DNA of 64,000 nt from an uncultured Alphaproteobacteria bacterium. Its GTDB lineage: Bacteria > Pseudomonadota > Alphaproteobacteria > Micavibrionales > Micavibrionaceae. A program made the translations under genes and the position numbers. Positions 46,675-56,000 of the stretch are shown piece by piece (within the stretch, counting starts at the first letter, position 1; the number at the start of each line of letters is the position of its first letter). The notes under the pieces were generated by a model, which was not told the DNA's origin, ran no database searches, and worked only from the letters and a program-made list of their open reading frames with translations. Location: positions 1-64,000 of the forward strand of contig CALDTV010000015.1 in NCBI GenBank assembly GCA_937923625.1. Direction: 5' to 3'.

Positions 46675-47706
46675 ATGGTTAAACGACAAATACAAGATGC
46701 ATTGCAAGGCATCGTCTTGCCAGAGCATGTGCAAGGGTTACAGATTGACGAAAACGGGTCGGTTCTGTTTTCCTTAATCGTCGATCCCGCGGCTGGAACC
46801 AAGATGGAAGATTTGCGCCAAAAGGCCGAACAGGCCGTTATGGCTGTCAATGGTGTCAGCGCGGTAACAATTATTTTAACCGCTGAGCAAGCACCTGCCA
46901 CACCCACAAAAACCGCTCCAAGCGATCCGCACGGTATGAACAAAAATCCGCGCCTTAAATTGCCGATTAAGAAGATTATCGCTGTGGCTTCGGGGAAAGG
47001 CGGTGTTGGTAAATCTACCGTTGCCTTAAACATCGCCGCTGCGCTGGCAAAAACGGGGCGATCCGTGGGCTTGTTGGATGCTGATATTTACGGCCCAAGT
47101 GTCCCACGTTTAACAGGTTTGCCGTATGAAAAACCCGACATGGATGCGGACAAAAACCTTATCCCGTTCCAAGCCCACGGATTAAGCGTGATGTCGATTG
47201 GGTTTATGGTTGATCCTGACACACCGATGATTTGGCGCGGCCCGATGGTGCAATCGGCGATCTATCAAATGTTGCGCGATGTCGCTTGGGGAAGTGAAGC
47301 GCAACCGCTGGATATTCTTGTGATTGATATGCCACCAGGTACAGGTGATGCGCAATTAACGTTGGCACAGAAAATTGATGTGGATGGCGCGATTATTGTC
47401 TCCACACCGCAAGACCTTGCGCTGATGGATGCCATCAAGGCGATTGAAATGTTCCGCAAAACCGATGTGCCGATTTTAGGCTTGGTGGAGAATATGAGCA
47501 CGCATGTTTGCACCAATTGCGGCCATGAAGACCCTATTTTCGGCTCTGGTGGCGCACAAGAGGAAGCCAAAAAACGCGGTATTAATTTCCTTGGTAAAAT
47601 CCCGCTAGACGGTCAAATTCGCGCCGATAGCGATAACGGTAAATTAAGTGATGTTCAGGCTTACAGCGATATTGCCAATCTCATATCTTCGTCATTGCGA
47701 GCGTAA
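46675..47706 (+). CDS. mrp: Fe-S cluster carrier ATPase Mrp/ApbC
   Basis: 343 residues. An N-terminal DUF59-like domain (1-75) precedes the P-loop ASGKGGVGKSTVALN (105-119), IDMPPGTGDAQLTLAQ and the CxxC of STHVCTNCGHED, which holds a bridging Fe-S cluster. The last codons, encoding SSSLRA, and the stop lie inside a dispersed palindromic repeat, so the C-terminus has been reshaped by it. It is divergent from hflK. Confidence 0.95.
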   Translation: MVKRQIQDALQGIVLPEHVQGLQIDENGSVLFSLIVDPAAGTKMEDLRQKAEQAVMAVNGVSAVTIILTAEQAPATPTKTAPSDPHGMNKNPRLKLPIKKIIAVASGKGGVGKSTVALNIAAALAKTGRSVGLLDADIYGPSVPRLTGLPYEKPDMDADKNLIPFQAHGLSVMSIGFMVDPDTPMIWRGPMVQSAIYQMLRDVAWGSEAQPLDILVIDMPPGTGDAQLTLAQKIDVDGAIIVSTPQDLALMDAIKAIEMFRKTDVPILGLVENMSTHVCTNCGHEDPIFGSGGAQEEAKKRGINFLGKIPLDGQIRADSDNGKLSDVQAYSDIANLISSSLRA

Positions 47707-47771
47707 CGAAGCAATCCAGTGCCGCGATCACCATTCTAGATTGCGTCGTCGCTATGCTCCTCGCAATGACG
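47690..47771. repeat. Dispersed palindromic repeat, complete copy
   Basis: CGTCATTGCGAG (47690-47701) and CTCGCAATGACG (47760-47771) form perfect 12-bp ends; inner arms GCAATC and GATTGC also pair. The element lies between the convergent mrp and folA genes and overlaps the mrp stop codon. Confidence 0.85.
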
Positions 47772-47778
47772 GATTTAA

Positions 47779-48264
47779 TTAATTTTTATTCCGCTCCAAC
47801 GTTACGAAACTAAAGCCATCATGGGCTTCAAAATCTGATTCAATCCAATCTGCACCGAATTCAGGAAAGAAGGCATCGCCTTTTGGTTCTTGATGGACGC
47901 GCGTTAAATAAATACGGTCTGCGAGAGGCAAAGCAAGTTCATATATTTGGCTGCCACCAATTATCATGATTTCATCATCCGTTTCAGCTTTGGCTTTTTC
48001 GATGGCGTCTTCTAAGGATGTCGCGCTAATCGCCCCCTCATGTTCGAATCCGCTTCGGCTAACAACTATGCTGGTGCGTTTGGGTAACGGTTTGCCGAGT
48101 TGGTCTATAATACTCTCAAATGTCTTACGCCCCATGATGCATGGCTTGCCCATGGTGACTTCTTTAAAATGTTTAAAATCGGCAGGGATATGCCATGGCA
48201 TTTTATTGTCCATGCCAATAACATTATTATCCGCAACCGCAACGATGAGAGAGAGGTAAGCCAT
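47779..48264 (-). CDS. folA: Dihydrofolate reductase
   Basis: 161 residues with VAVADNNVIGMDNKMPWHIP, GKPCIMGRKTFESI and IMIIGGSQIYELALPLADRI, all diagnostic of DHFR. It regenerates tetrahydrofolate consumed by thymidylate synthase. It starts 3 bp after the thyA stop, forming a thyA-folA operon. Confidence 0.97.
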   Translation of the reverse strand: MAYLSLIVAVADNNVIGMDNKMPWHIPADFKHFKEVTMGKPCIMGRKTFESIIDQLGKPLPKRTSIVVSRSGFEHEGAISATSLEDAIEKAKAETDDEIMIIGGSQIYELALPLADRIYLTRVHQEPKGDAFFPEFGADWIESDFEAHDGFSFVTLERNKN

Positions 48265-48267
48265 TTT

Positions 48268-49062
48268 TTAAACCGCGACCTTGCCCGCGATATGCGGATG
48301 GGATTCATAACCGACTAATTCAAAATCTTCGAATTTGAAATCAAAGATGGATTTGACGGCGGGGTTGATTTTCATTTGCGGTAAGGGGTAGGGCTTGCGG
48401 GATAATTGTTCATTCACTTGCTCATAATGATTGCTATAGATATGCGCATCACCGAAGCTATGGACGAAGTCACCGACTTCGAGGTCACAGACCTGCGCCA
48501 TCATCATCGTCAGCAGCGCATAAGACGCAATATTAAACGGTACGCCCAAAAAGATATCGGCGGAGCGTTGATAAAGCTGACACGATAACTTTCCATCTGC
48601 CACATAAAATTGGAAGAAACAATGACAGGGCGGTAACGCCATGTCAGGGATATCTGTGGGGTTCCACGCGGAAACAATCAAACGGCGGCAATCTGGATTG
48701 GTTTTAATACGTTCCACCAGATTAGTGATCTGGTCAATCGTGCCGCCATCTTTGGACGGCCAGCTGCGCCATTGATGACCGTAGACGGGGCCAAGGTCGC
48801 CATTTTCATCGGCCCATTCATTCCAAATACGCACGCCGTTATCGGTGAGGTATTTTGTGTTGGTGTCCCCATCCAAAAACCACAATAATTCATGAATGAT
48901 TGATTTTAAATGAAGCTTCTTGGTTGTGACCATGGGGAAGCCCTCGGAGAGATCAAAGCGCATTTGGTGGCCAAAAACACTGACCGTTCCTGTGCCGGTG
49001 CGGTCTTCTTTTCGGGTTCCGTTTTCCATCACATGGCGCATCATATCTTGATATTGTTTCAT
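48268..49062 (-). CDS. thyA: Thymidylate synthase
   Basis: 264 residues, as E. coli ThyA. The nucleophile is the first Cys of [34 protein letters not shown] and [16 protein letters not shown] are further signatures. It makes dTMP from dUMP with methylene-tetrahydrofolate. AAGGAAGAG precedes the ATG. Confidence 0.98.
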   Translation of the reverse strand: MKQYQDMMRHVMENGTRKEDRTGTGTVSVFGHQMRFDLSEGFPMVTTKKLHLKSIIHELLWFLDGDTNTKYLTDNGVRIWNEWADENGDLGPVYGHQWRSWPSKDGGTIDQITNLVERIKTNPDCRRLIVSAWNPTDIPDMALPPCHCFFQFYVADGKLSCQLYQRSADIFLGVPFNIASYALLTMMMAQVCDLEVGDFVHSFGDAHIYSNHYEQVNEQLSRKPYPLPQMKINPAVKSIFDFKFEDFELVGYESHPHIAGKVAV

Positions 49063-49289
49063 CTCATCTCTTCCTTGTTTTGATGGCTGTCACTATGCCG
49101 TGATTCTATAAAAAGAGGAAAGGCATGAAATGGGTGGGTGGTAAGCTATTGATTTTATTAATGGAACACGCATCCTTCAGTTTGTTCGTTATTTTAAGGG
49201 GGGTGGGGGGTGTTTTAGGAATTTTAAATTGTTTTTAATTTTTGTTATGACTAGCCATAGGGGCGCGCGGCCATTCAATCATTATTATT

Positions 49290-49327
49290 CTCTGGATTGC
49301 TTCGTCACTTCGTTCCTCGCAATGACG
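49290..49327. repeat. Dispersed palindromic repeat, single arm
   Basis: CTCTGGATTGCTTCGTCACT and TCGTTCCTCGCAATGACG form one arm of the 47690-type repeat, without its partner. It sits in the 388-bp space between thyA and the secreted protein gene. The rest of this space has G-rich and AT-rich stretches and the promoter listed next. Confidence 0.8.
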
Positions 49328-49376
49328 GCTTGGGTGGTAATAGATCATTTTCGCATTATATGAAAAAATTCCTATT

Positions 49377-49404
49377 TTGGCAATATTACATTTATTGATA
49401 TAAT
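49377..49404 (+). promoter_or_regulatory. Promoter of the secreted protein gene
   Basis: TTGGCA (49377-49382) and a perfect TATAAT (49399-49404) with a 16-bp spacer. The start would be near 49411, giving a 40-nt leader with AGGAG before the ATG. Confidence 0.6.
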
Positions 49405-49450
49405 GAAAATAATATTTATATTGTTTGATATTGTAAAATAGGAGAATGAA

Positions 49451-49798
49451 ATGAGTTTCTTTAAAAAAATAGGTGTTGCTAGTGCTAGTGCTAGTGCGAT
49501 TTGTGCACTGAGTTTTAATGCTCAGGCTGAAGACAAGGATCAGTATTTTGTTCCTTTTGCAATAGGTGATAAGGTTTGCGTATATCCAGACAGAACAAAT
49601 GGAGATAAAAAATGGCATGGCAGAGTTGAATCTTATGGAGTAGAAATAGGTAAGAAAAACTCTACTTCATACACTGTAACAACAAACGATGACGCTATAA
49701 CAGTTTACTATATTGATCCAAAGCGCTTAGAAAAAGGTGACTGTAGTCCTCAACTCTTAAGCAGTGCTAGCTCCAATCAACTTCGCTTCCTGGCATAG
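49451..49798 (+). CDS. Small secreted protein of unknown function
   Basis: 115 residues with a signal peptide (1-26, cleavage near AQA-ED). The mature part has two cysteines and a beta-rich look (FAIGDKVCVYPDRTNGDKKW). The signal peptide contains a run of three GCTAGT hexamers (49478-49495), encoding ASASAS. No family was recognised. The 3' end overlaps the convergent ferredoxin gene by 32 bp. Confidence 0.65.
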   Translation: MSFFKKIGVASASASAICALSFNAQAEDKDQYFVPFAIGDKVCVYPDRTNGDKKWHGRVESYGVEIGKKNSTSYTVTTNDDAITVYYIDPKRLEKGDCSPQLLSSASSNQLRFLA

Positions 49799-50108
49799 CA
49801 ACGGTGAGGCCTTCATGAGTTTCGTCCACAATAATCTGACAGCAGAGGCGCGATGTTTCGCGGACATCGAAAGCGAGGTCGAGCATGTCTTCTTCGTCTT
49901 CTGAAATTTCGCCGTCTTCGGGCATGGTTTGATCTTTAAAATCTGGATGCACATAGAGATGGCAGGTGGCACAAGCAAGCCCGCCGCCACACGCGCCCTC
50001 AATAGCGTCGATCTTTTCTTTCACGGCCACTTCCATTAACGATAGGCCGAGGGGCGCATCAATTTCTTGGGCTGTTCCGTCTTTATGGATGATGTTAATT
50101 TTTGGCAT
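49767..50108 (-). CDS. [2Fe-2S] ferredoxin, ISC/adrenodoxin type
   Basis: 113 residues from the ATG at 50108. Cluster ligands are in EGACGGGLACATCHLYVHP (C-x5-C-x2-C) and SRLCCQII. It likely donates electrons in Fe-S cluster assembly or a related pathway. The cysteine desulfurase lies 340 bp upstream on the same strand, with two palindromic repeats between. It is a paralogue of the ferredoxin at 30186. Upstream codons in frame come from repeat-derived sequence and were left out. Confidence 0.93.
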   Translation of the reverse strand: MPKINIIHKDGTAQEIDAPLGLSLMEVAVKEKIDAIEGACGGGLACATCHLYVHPDFKDQTMPEDGEISEDEEDMLDLAFDVRETSRLCCQIIVDETHEGLTVAMPGSEVDWS

Positions 50109-50201
50109 GAAGGTTTTATAAACCACGAATGGACACGAATAAACACGAATTTTGAAATTTTTTAACGCAAAGAAAAAGAGGCACGCAAAGTTTGTCTGGT
50201 T

Positions 50202-50270
50202 TGTCATTGCGAAGAAGCAACGCGACAGTGGCAATTAAGGGATTTCACATAGACAGTCTGGATTGCCGCT
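50202..50270. repeat. Dispersed palindromic repeat, degenerate copy
   Basis: GTCATTGCGAAGAAGCAACG and GCAATT (left), TCTGGATTGCCGC (right) match the 47690-type repeat with an imperfect right end. A separate small hairpin TCCGT/ACGGA lies at 50285-50300. Confidence 0.65.
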
Positions 50271-50328
50271 TTAACCTAAAGGCGTCCGTACAATAACGGA
50301 AAAGTGGGAAGGTCTTTCATTTATTTAT

Positions 50329-50422
50329 GCGTCATTGCGAGAGAGCGTTAGCGAACGCGGCAATCTATTCTTTAATAGGGGCGCTCTGGATTGCTTCGTC
50401 ATTTTATTCCTCGCAATGACGC
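50329..50422. repeat. Dispersed palindromic repeat, complete copy
   Basis: GCGTCATTGCGAG (50329-50341) and CTCGCAATGACGC (50410-50422) form perfect 13-bp ends, with inner CGGCAATC and GGATTGC. It lies just beyond the cysteine desulfurase stop and may fold in the mRNA. With 50202-50270 it fills most of this 339-bp gene-free stretch. Confidence 0.85.
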
Positions 50423-50447
50423 GGTGGGGATGGTGAAGGGGCAATGT

Positions 50448-51548
50448 TCAAATGTTGTTTCGTGTTGCCAATTTTGACCAGCTATCAAAAAAGCGATCAA
50501 GTTCGCCTTGGGTGGTGTTCCAGCCCATTGAAATACGCAGGGCGTTTTTTGCGGCTTCCTCGTCGGCGCCCATCGCGGTTAAAACATGAGAGGGCTTGAA
50601 CGATCCACTGGAGCAGGCAGAACCACTGGAGACAGCAATCCCATCAAGATCAAGCGCCATCATTTGCGTTTGGGCGGGGACATTGCTCAAACCAACATTG
50701 ATGGTGTTGCCGACGCGCGGCGCGGCTTCGCCGTATATTGTGATGTTGTTCGTGATCTGGCGCATGCGCTTTTCTAACTCATCGCGCATTTTGGCGAGGG
50801 TGTCGTAATGCATTATATTTTGGAGCGCTAATTCTGCGGCCAAGCCCATCCCTGCAATCCCTGCTGTGTTATGCGTCCCCGCACGGCAGTTTTTCTCTTG
50901 GCCGCCGCCGAGCATGAATTTTGATAGATCAATTCCCTTGCGGGTGATGATTGCCCCAACCCCTTGAGGGCCTGCGAATTTATGCGCGGAGAGGCTGATA
51001 TAATCGACGCCTAGGGTCTCAAGCCCTATATCTAAACGGCCTGCGCCTTGCACGGCATCGGTGTGAAACAACGCGCCTGCTTCATGGGCAAGGGCAGCCA
51101 TTTCGGCTATCGGTTGGATCACGCCCGTTTCACTGTTGACGAGCATAACGGAAACAAGGCCGGGCGGTTCGCCTTCACTCAGCATTTTTTTATAGGCGTC
51201 CATATCCACCACGCCATCGGTGGTAACGGGAATGCGCTCCGCATGGGGGGCTGCCGCCATGACTGCAGGGTGTTCAATGGTTGAGGTCAATACGCGCTTG
51301 TCCCGAAAGCCGCAATGCACCGTGTTAATGGATTCTGTTGCGCCGCCTGTAAAGACAACTTGGTCAGGGGCGACATGGCATAAGTGAGCCACTTGCTGCC
51401 GCGCATCTTCCACATATTTACGCGCCCCACGACCATAGCTGTGAACCGAGGAAGCATTACCCACACCTCCCATAATTTTTGTCACAAGATCAAAGACTTC
51501 GAGGCGCATGGGGGCGGTGGCGTTGTGGTCTAGGTAAACGGTTTTCAT
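50448..51548 (-). CDS. Cysteine desulfurase (NifS/IscS-like)
   Basis: 366 residues. A PLP enzyme that transfers sulfur from cysteine. The PLP lysine is in SLSAHKFAGPQGVG, the catalytic His in STIEHPAVM, and the mobile-loop Cys in VSSGSACSSGSFKPSHVL. It is shorter than IscS (404). It may serve Fe-S assembly or thiolation; no scaffold gene (iscU, suf) is in view. Confidence 0.92.
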   Translation of the reverse strand: MKTVYLDHNATAPMRLEVFDLVTKIMGGVGNASSVHSYGRGARKYVEDARQQVAHLCHVAPDQVVFTGGATESINTVHCGFRDKRVLTSTIEHPAVMAAAPHAERIPVTTDGVVDMDAYKKMLSEGEPPGLVSVMLVNSETGVIQPIAEMAALAHEAGALFHTDAVQGAGRLDIGLETLGVDYISLSAHKFAGPQGVGAIITRKGIDLSKFMLGGGQEKNCRAGTHNTAGIAGMGLAAELALQNIMHYDTLAKMRDELEKRMRQITNNITIYGEAAPRVGNTINVGLSNVPAQTQMMALDLDGIAVSSGSACSSGSFKPSHVLTAMGADEEAAKNALRISMGWNTTQGELDRFFDSWSKLATRNNI

Positions 51549-51725
51549 GACTTAATTTTATCGCAGATAAGTGCGGTTGAACACATATAAAAAGCTGTCT
51601 TTACGAACGAGGCGCGCGTTACTTTAAATACTCGCCTTTGCCTAGATTGTTACGCTTTAGAAGCAAGGGGAAAATGAAAGGTTAAGTCATTATCCACAAT
51701 AGAATCAATGGCTTATTAGAAATGT

Positions 51726-51755
51726 TTGGACATTTGCGGCGCGGGTGTCTATAAA
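51726..51755 (+). promoter_or_regulatory. Candidate promoter of the gene at 51808
   Basis: TTGGAC (51726-51731) and TATAAA (51750-51755) are 18 bp apart; the predicted start is near 51762. The rest of this 259-bp intergenic stretch shows nothing clear. Confidence 0.45.
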
Positions 51756-51807
51756 AAAGAAATTCAGATAACTAAATATTACGAAAAATTGAAAGATTAG
51801 AATCATT

Positions 51808-52485
51808 ATGCCTGAAATTATGATCCCTGGCCCAGAAGGCCGCATGGAAGCCCGTTATCATCACTCTGCCACGCCAAACGCGCCATTGGCGTTGGTGTTA
51901 CACCCAAATCCTGAGCATGGCGGCACGATGAATAACAAGATCAGCTATATGATGTTTCAAACCATGAAAGAACGTGGTTTTTCTGTCCTTCGCTTTAATT
52001 TTCGCGGCGTTGGAAAATCCCAAGGGATCCATGACCGCGGTGAGGGGGAGCTGAGCGATGCGGCCTCTGCGCTAGATTGGATGCAAGATCTAAACCCGAA
52101 TGCCCCTTATGTGTGGATTAGTGGCTTTAATTTTGGCGCGTGGATTGGCATGCAATTATTGATGCGCCGTCCAGAGATCGAAGGCTTTATTTCTGTTGCC
52201 CCGCCCGCAAATTTATATGATTTCAGCTTTTTGGCACCATGCCCGTCTTCTGGCTTAATTATTCGTGGTGAGCGCGATGACATCGTCCCGCAAGAGCCTG
52301 TCGATAAGTTGGTTGAAAAGCTTCATTTGCAAAAAGGCATTGATATCGACCAGCGCACCGTGAGCGGCGCGAACCACTTCTTTCATGAAAAAACCGAAGA
52401 TCTAATGGCGCATATTCATGACCATATGAACAATGCAGGAAACGCAGGCCGTGAAGTGTCTGTAAATGTCAAAAAAGCGGCTTAA
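51808..52485 (+). CDS. Alpha/beta hydrolase-like protein, nucleophile Ser replaced by Asn
   Basis: 225 residues of the COG2945-like hydrolase group. Landmarks are LALVLHPNPEHGGTMNNKIS, FSVLRFNFRGVGKSQG, then ISGFNFGAWIGMQLL and GANHFFHEKT. The nucleophile elbow is normally G-x-S-x-G, but here it is GFNFG (106-110) with Asn108. The acid (GERDDIVPQ) and His (GANHFF) sites look normal. It may therefore be non-catalytic or work differently. It is divergent from the cysteine desulfurase. Confidence 0.85.
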   Translation: MPEIMIPGPEGRMEARYHHSATPNAPLALVLHPNPEHGGTMNNKISYMMFQTMKERGFSVLRFNFRGVGKSQGIHDRGEGELSDAASALDWMQDLNPNAPYVWISGFNFGAWIGMQLLMRRPEIEGFISVAPPANLYDFSFLAPCPSSGLIIRGERDDIVPQEPVDKLVEKLHLQKGIDIDQRTVSGANHFFHEKTEDLMAHIHDHMNNAGNAGREVSVNVKKAA

Positions 52486-52968
52486 TTAAGCTGCTTCGGC
52501 GTTGCTTGATTTAATGACATCCATCACTTCCGCGACATGACCTTTGACTTTCACCTTGCGCCAGATATGCGCGATTTTCCCTTGTTCGTCGATTAGGAAT
52601 GTTGCGCGTTCGATCCCCATATATTTTTTGCCATACATTGATTTTTCACCCCACGTGCCATAACGCTCGCAGGTATCATTATTTTCATCTGACGCTAGGG
52701 TGAAGTTTAAATCATATTTGGCTTTAAACTTATCATGTTTTTTAACGCTGCATTTAGACAGGCCGATAATGGCAGTATCCATTTTGTTAAACGCGCTCAA
52801 ATTATCATTAAAGCCACAAGATTCCTTAGTACAGCCAGGGGTGTCGTCCTTAGGGTAAAAATAAAGCACAACTTTTTGCCCTTTCAGGTCGGATAAAATG
52901 ATGTTTCCGTCGCCATCTGTAGGCAATGAAAAATCAGGGGCGGCGTCACCAATTTTAAGCTCTGTCAT
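52486..52968 (-). CDS. bcp: Thioredoxin-dependent peroxiredoxin, Bcp/PrxQ type
   Basis: 160 residues. Reduces hydroperoxides. The peroxidatic Cys and the resolving Cys are in DTPGCTKESCGFND, five residues apart, the pattern of PrxQ. VVLYFYPKD and the Arg in IERATFLID fit the family. An additional Cys occurs in LSKCSVKKHDKF, where Asp is usual. The stop directly adjoins the hydrolase-like gene (convergent). Confidence 0.95.
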   Translation of the reverse strand: MTELKIGDAAPDFSLPTDGDGNIILSDLKGQKVVLYFYPKDDTPGCTKESCGFNDNLSAFNKMDTAIIGLSKCSVKKHDKFKAKYDLNFTLASDENNDTCERYGTWGEKSMYGKKYMGIERATFLIDEQGKIAHIWRKVKVKGHVAEVMDVIKSSNAEAA

Positions 52969-53097
52969 TTTTTATCTCATCTTCCTTATAAATTTTGCTT
53001 ATGCGTCAGTCATATTTCATCTTCATATAAAAGAACTACATAAAAATGCCCAAAAGATCTTTTAAGTCAAGGGATTGTGATTATAATCAAGATTGTA

Positions 53098-56000
53098 ATG
53101 ACTGAAGACACACCAGAAAAACCGTCCCAAAAGCCCCAAAAGGATCAGCCGCCCGAAAAGTCAAATAAGAAGGCGCTCAAGACAAAAAAGCCAAAAATAA
53201 AAAAGTCCAAGACAAAAAAGTCTGGGGCCAAAAAAACTGTGAAAAAAGAAAAAGTCACAAAGCCATGCAAAGCCAGCTGGCTTATGAGTATTTTTTTGAT
53301 CCTTGGTATTTTGTTGATGTGTTTAATGGCGGCTTTTTTGGTACGTATGCAAAAAGGGCCGATTGACCTGACATTTGCCAAGCCGCAAATTGAACAAGCG
53401 TTAAGCTATTCTGCCAATAGTTCTGCAAATGGTGCATCAGGGCACTATGATGTTTTAATTTCAAAGGCTGAATTAACATGGCCCAATATTCTGGCGCCCA
53501 TTTTAATCGAAACACATGGCGTGCAAATTAATCAAAAAGACATCACGGCCTTATCGGTTGATAAAGTATCTTTGGGGCTGTCTGGGCTAAATCTTCTAAA
53601 AGGTAAAATATTGCCCTCAAAAATTATTATTGATGGGCCAACGTTTCAATTAAAGCGTGAGGATGGCTCGTTCAATCTTTTTTGGCAGGATGAAAATTTT
53701 CCCGAAGAAGAAATTGATGAGGAGGAGATCAAGGAACGAGATATCGACCAAGATATAAGCCAAGATATAGTCCAAAACATCAATCAAGATACAAAAAAAG
53801 TGACCAAAGATGAAAGCGATGATTCCCTTCATGAAGATATGGATGAAGACGTATTAGAAAACGCACTCAGCACGCTACACCAAGAAATTTTCGATGATAT
53901 TTTTGACTTTGGAGAAATTGAGGCAGAGCGGTTCGGCGATGCGGAGAGTGATGAAGATTTTGATGATACTGCCTTAACGGTAACAGAAGAAGATGCCCCC
54001 CCAACGCCAAAGCAAATGAGAAAAAGCGCAAAAGAATTTTTAGCGCATATCACAAATCCAGAAAATAGTGAGATTGATGCCCTGTCTGCATTACGCGTGA
54101 TTGAATTAAAAAATGCCGTTATTATGGCGCCGAATAACATGACGCAGGATTATTTGGCGTTAATGGATGTAAGCTTGCGTAAAAACCGTCAGGGATTAAA
54201 GGGGGAATTAAGAGTAACACTGCCAAAAGAAAATGGTGAAGCGGCGCTTTTAAAATCTGATATTTTATATCGGCGTGATCAGCAGGATGTCACTTTTATG
54301 GCTGAAGTTGTCGATATAAATCCTGAAAGTTTCGCGGCGTTATTTCCACAACAAAAATTATTACAAGACCAAAACATGCCTTTAAGCGGTATGGTGGAAG
54401 CAGTCTTTAACCAAGAATTTCAATTGAAAGAGGCCCGTTCGAATTTAAGCATTGCGGCAGGTAAATTAAATGTGCCGGATGTTTACGATGATTTGGATAT
54501 TAAAGATGCGGTGTTTGAAGCTGCCTATAGCCGTGCACAAGGCGTGTTGGCGATTAACCGTTTTGATGCGGTGACAGCCGGTATCCCGATAAAGTTAAAA
54601 GCCCAAGGGCGCATTGATCAAGAAGGCCTACATCTTCCACTGGTGGCAAGTATTGATAAAGTCCCGATGAATGATATTGAAAATCTTTTGCCGTTAACGG
54701 AGAAAAATACATCGTTTAGTGAGTGGCTTTCGGTGAAACTGCGGGATGGTATTTTAAGTAATATTATTTTTACGGCTGACGTTAAAATTGGTGCGCTTAA
54801 AACGGTGGAGATAGGCAGCAATAAAGGAAGCCTGAAAGATCAAATAGACACTCCCCCCCCGCGGGAAGTTGATTTTAGCAATAGCAAGATGACATTTGAT
54901 TTTGATGGATTGACGATCAAATATAGCGACACATTGACCCCTGTGACAAAGGCACGGGGCAAAACAATATTCGAAAAAGATAGCTTAAAAATCACGGGGG
55001 ATGCAGGCAACATCAAAGATATGATTGGCCGCAATATAAGCGTCATTTTAACAGACTTAAGTGTTGCTGGCGCTGGATATGCTAAAATTAGTTTAGATGC
55101 TTCTGGGCCTATGGCGACGGTTTTTGATTACGTATCCGATGAGCCATTAAATATGGCGAAAACTTTAGATTTTGATTTGCAGGCCGTGAAAGGGCAGGTT
55201 GATTTCAATCTTCAATTAAGTTTCCCGACGTTAAAAGATTTACCCAAAGAGCAAGTGAAGCTTGTGCTTGATGGCAAAGTGAATAATTTGGTTTTACCAA
55301 AAGTCGTTCAAGGGTTGCCATTAACGGGGGGGCCATATGATTTAGCGTTCAAGGATGGGAGGATATCTCTTAAAGGGCAGGGACAGCTTGCGGGCAGACC
55401 TATTGATGTTAGCTGGGTTGATAATGTTGACATGACAGGGCGTGATTTCAGTTCACGGGTCACCGCAAAATTAACAGCAGATGATGAGCTACGCCGCATT
55501 TTTGGCATTGGATTAGAAGAGTATTTGAGTGGCCCTGTTCCTATTGATGTGACTTATACAGATTTTGGTAAAAAATCGACTATTGATGTGAAAGGTGTTT
55601 TAACGCCTGCGACAATAACGATTGCGCCGTTTCAATATAAAAAATTGCCCGCGTCTTCGGCGAATATTTCTTTTAAGGCTTATATGGAAGGGGAGACATT
55701 AAAAGAAATTGATAATTTGAATTTATCCGCCCCCAATTTATTATTTGGTCGGGGGCGCTTAATTTTTAAAAAATTAAGCAATGGTGAAACGGATGTTGCG
55801 CGCGGTAATATTCCTGAATTTGTCCTTGGTAAAACCAACGTCGCAGCAGATTTTGAAGTTATGCCGAATAATACGTTAAAGATCATTGCCAATGGTGCTG
55901 TGGTTGATGCGACGCCGTTTTTTGAAAGTAACAGTGAAGGGGCGGTTCAAAAGAAAACGCCACAACCGCAAAGCGGTGTTGAACAGCCTCTACAATTATC

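Noticed and set aside
49235-49618. A 127-residue frame on the minus strand upstream of thyA
   Set aside because: It contains HCEERSDEAIQ, the typical false translation of the dispersed palindromic repeat, and overlaps the secreted protein gene with a good promoter on the other strand.
47690-50422. CRISPR array from repeated sequences
   Set aside because: Copies are palindromic, irregularly spaced and of different lengths, with genes in between; there are no cas genes.
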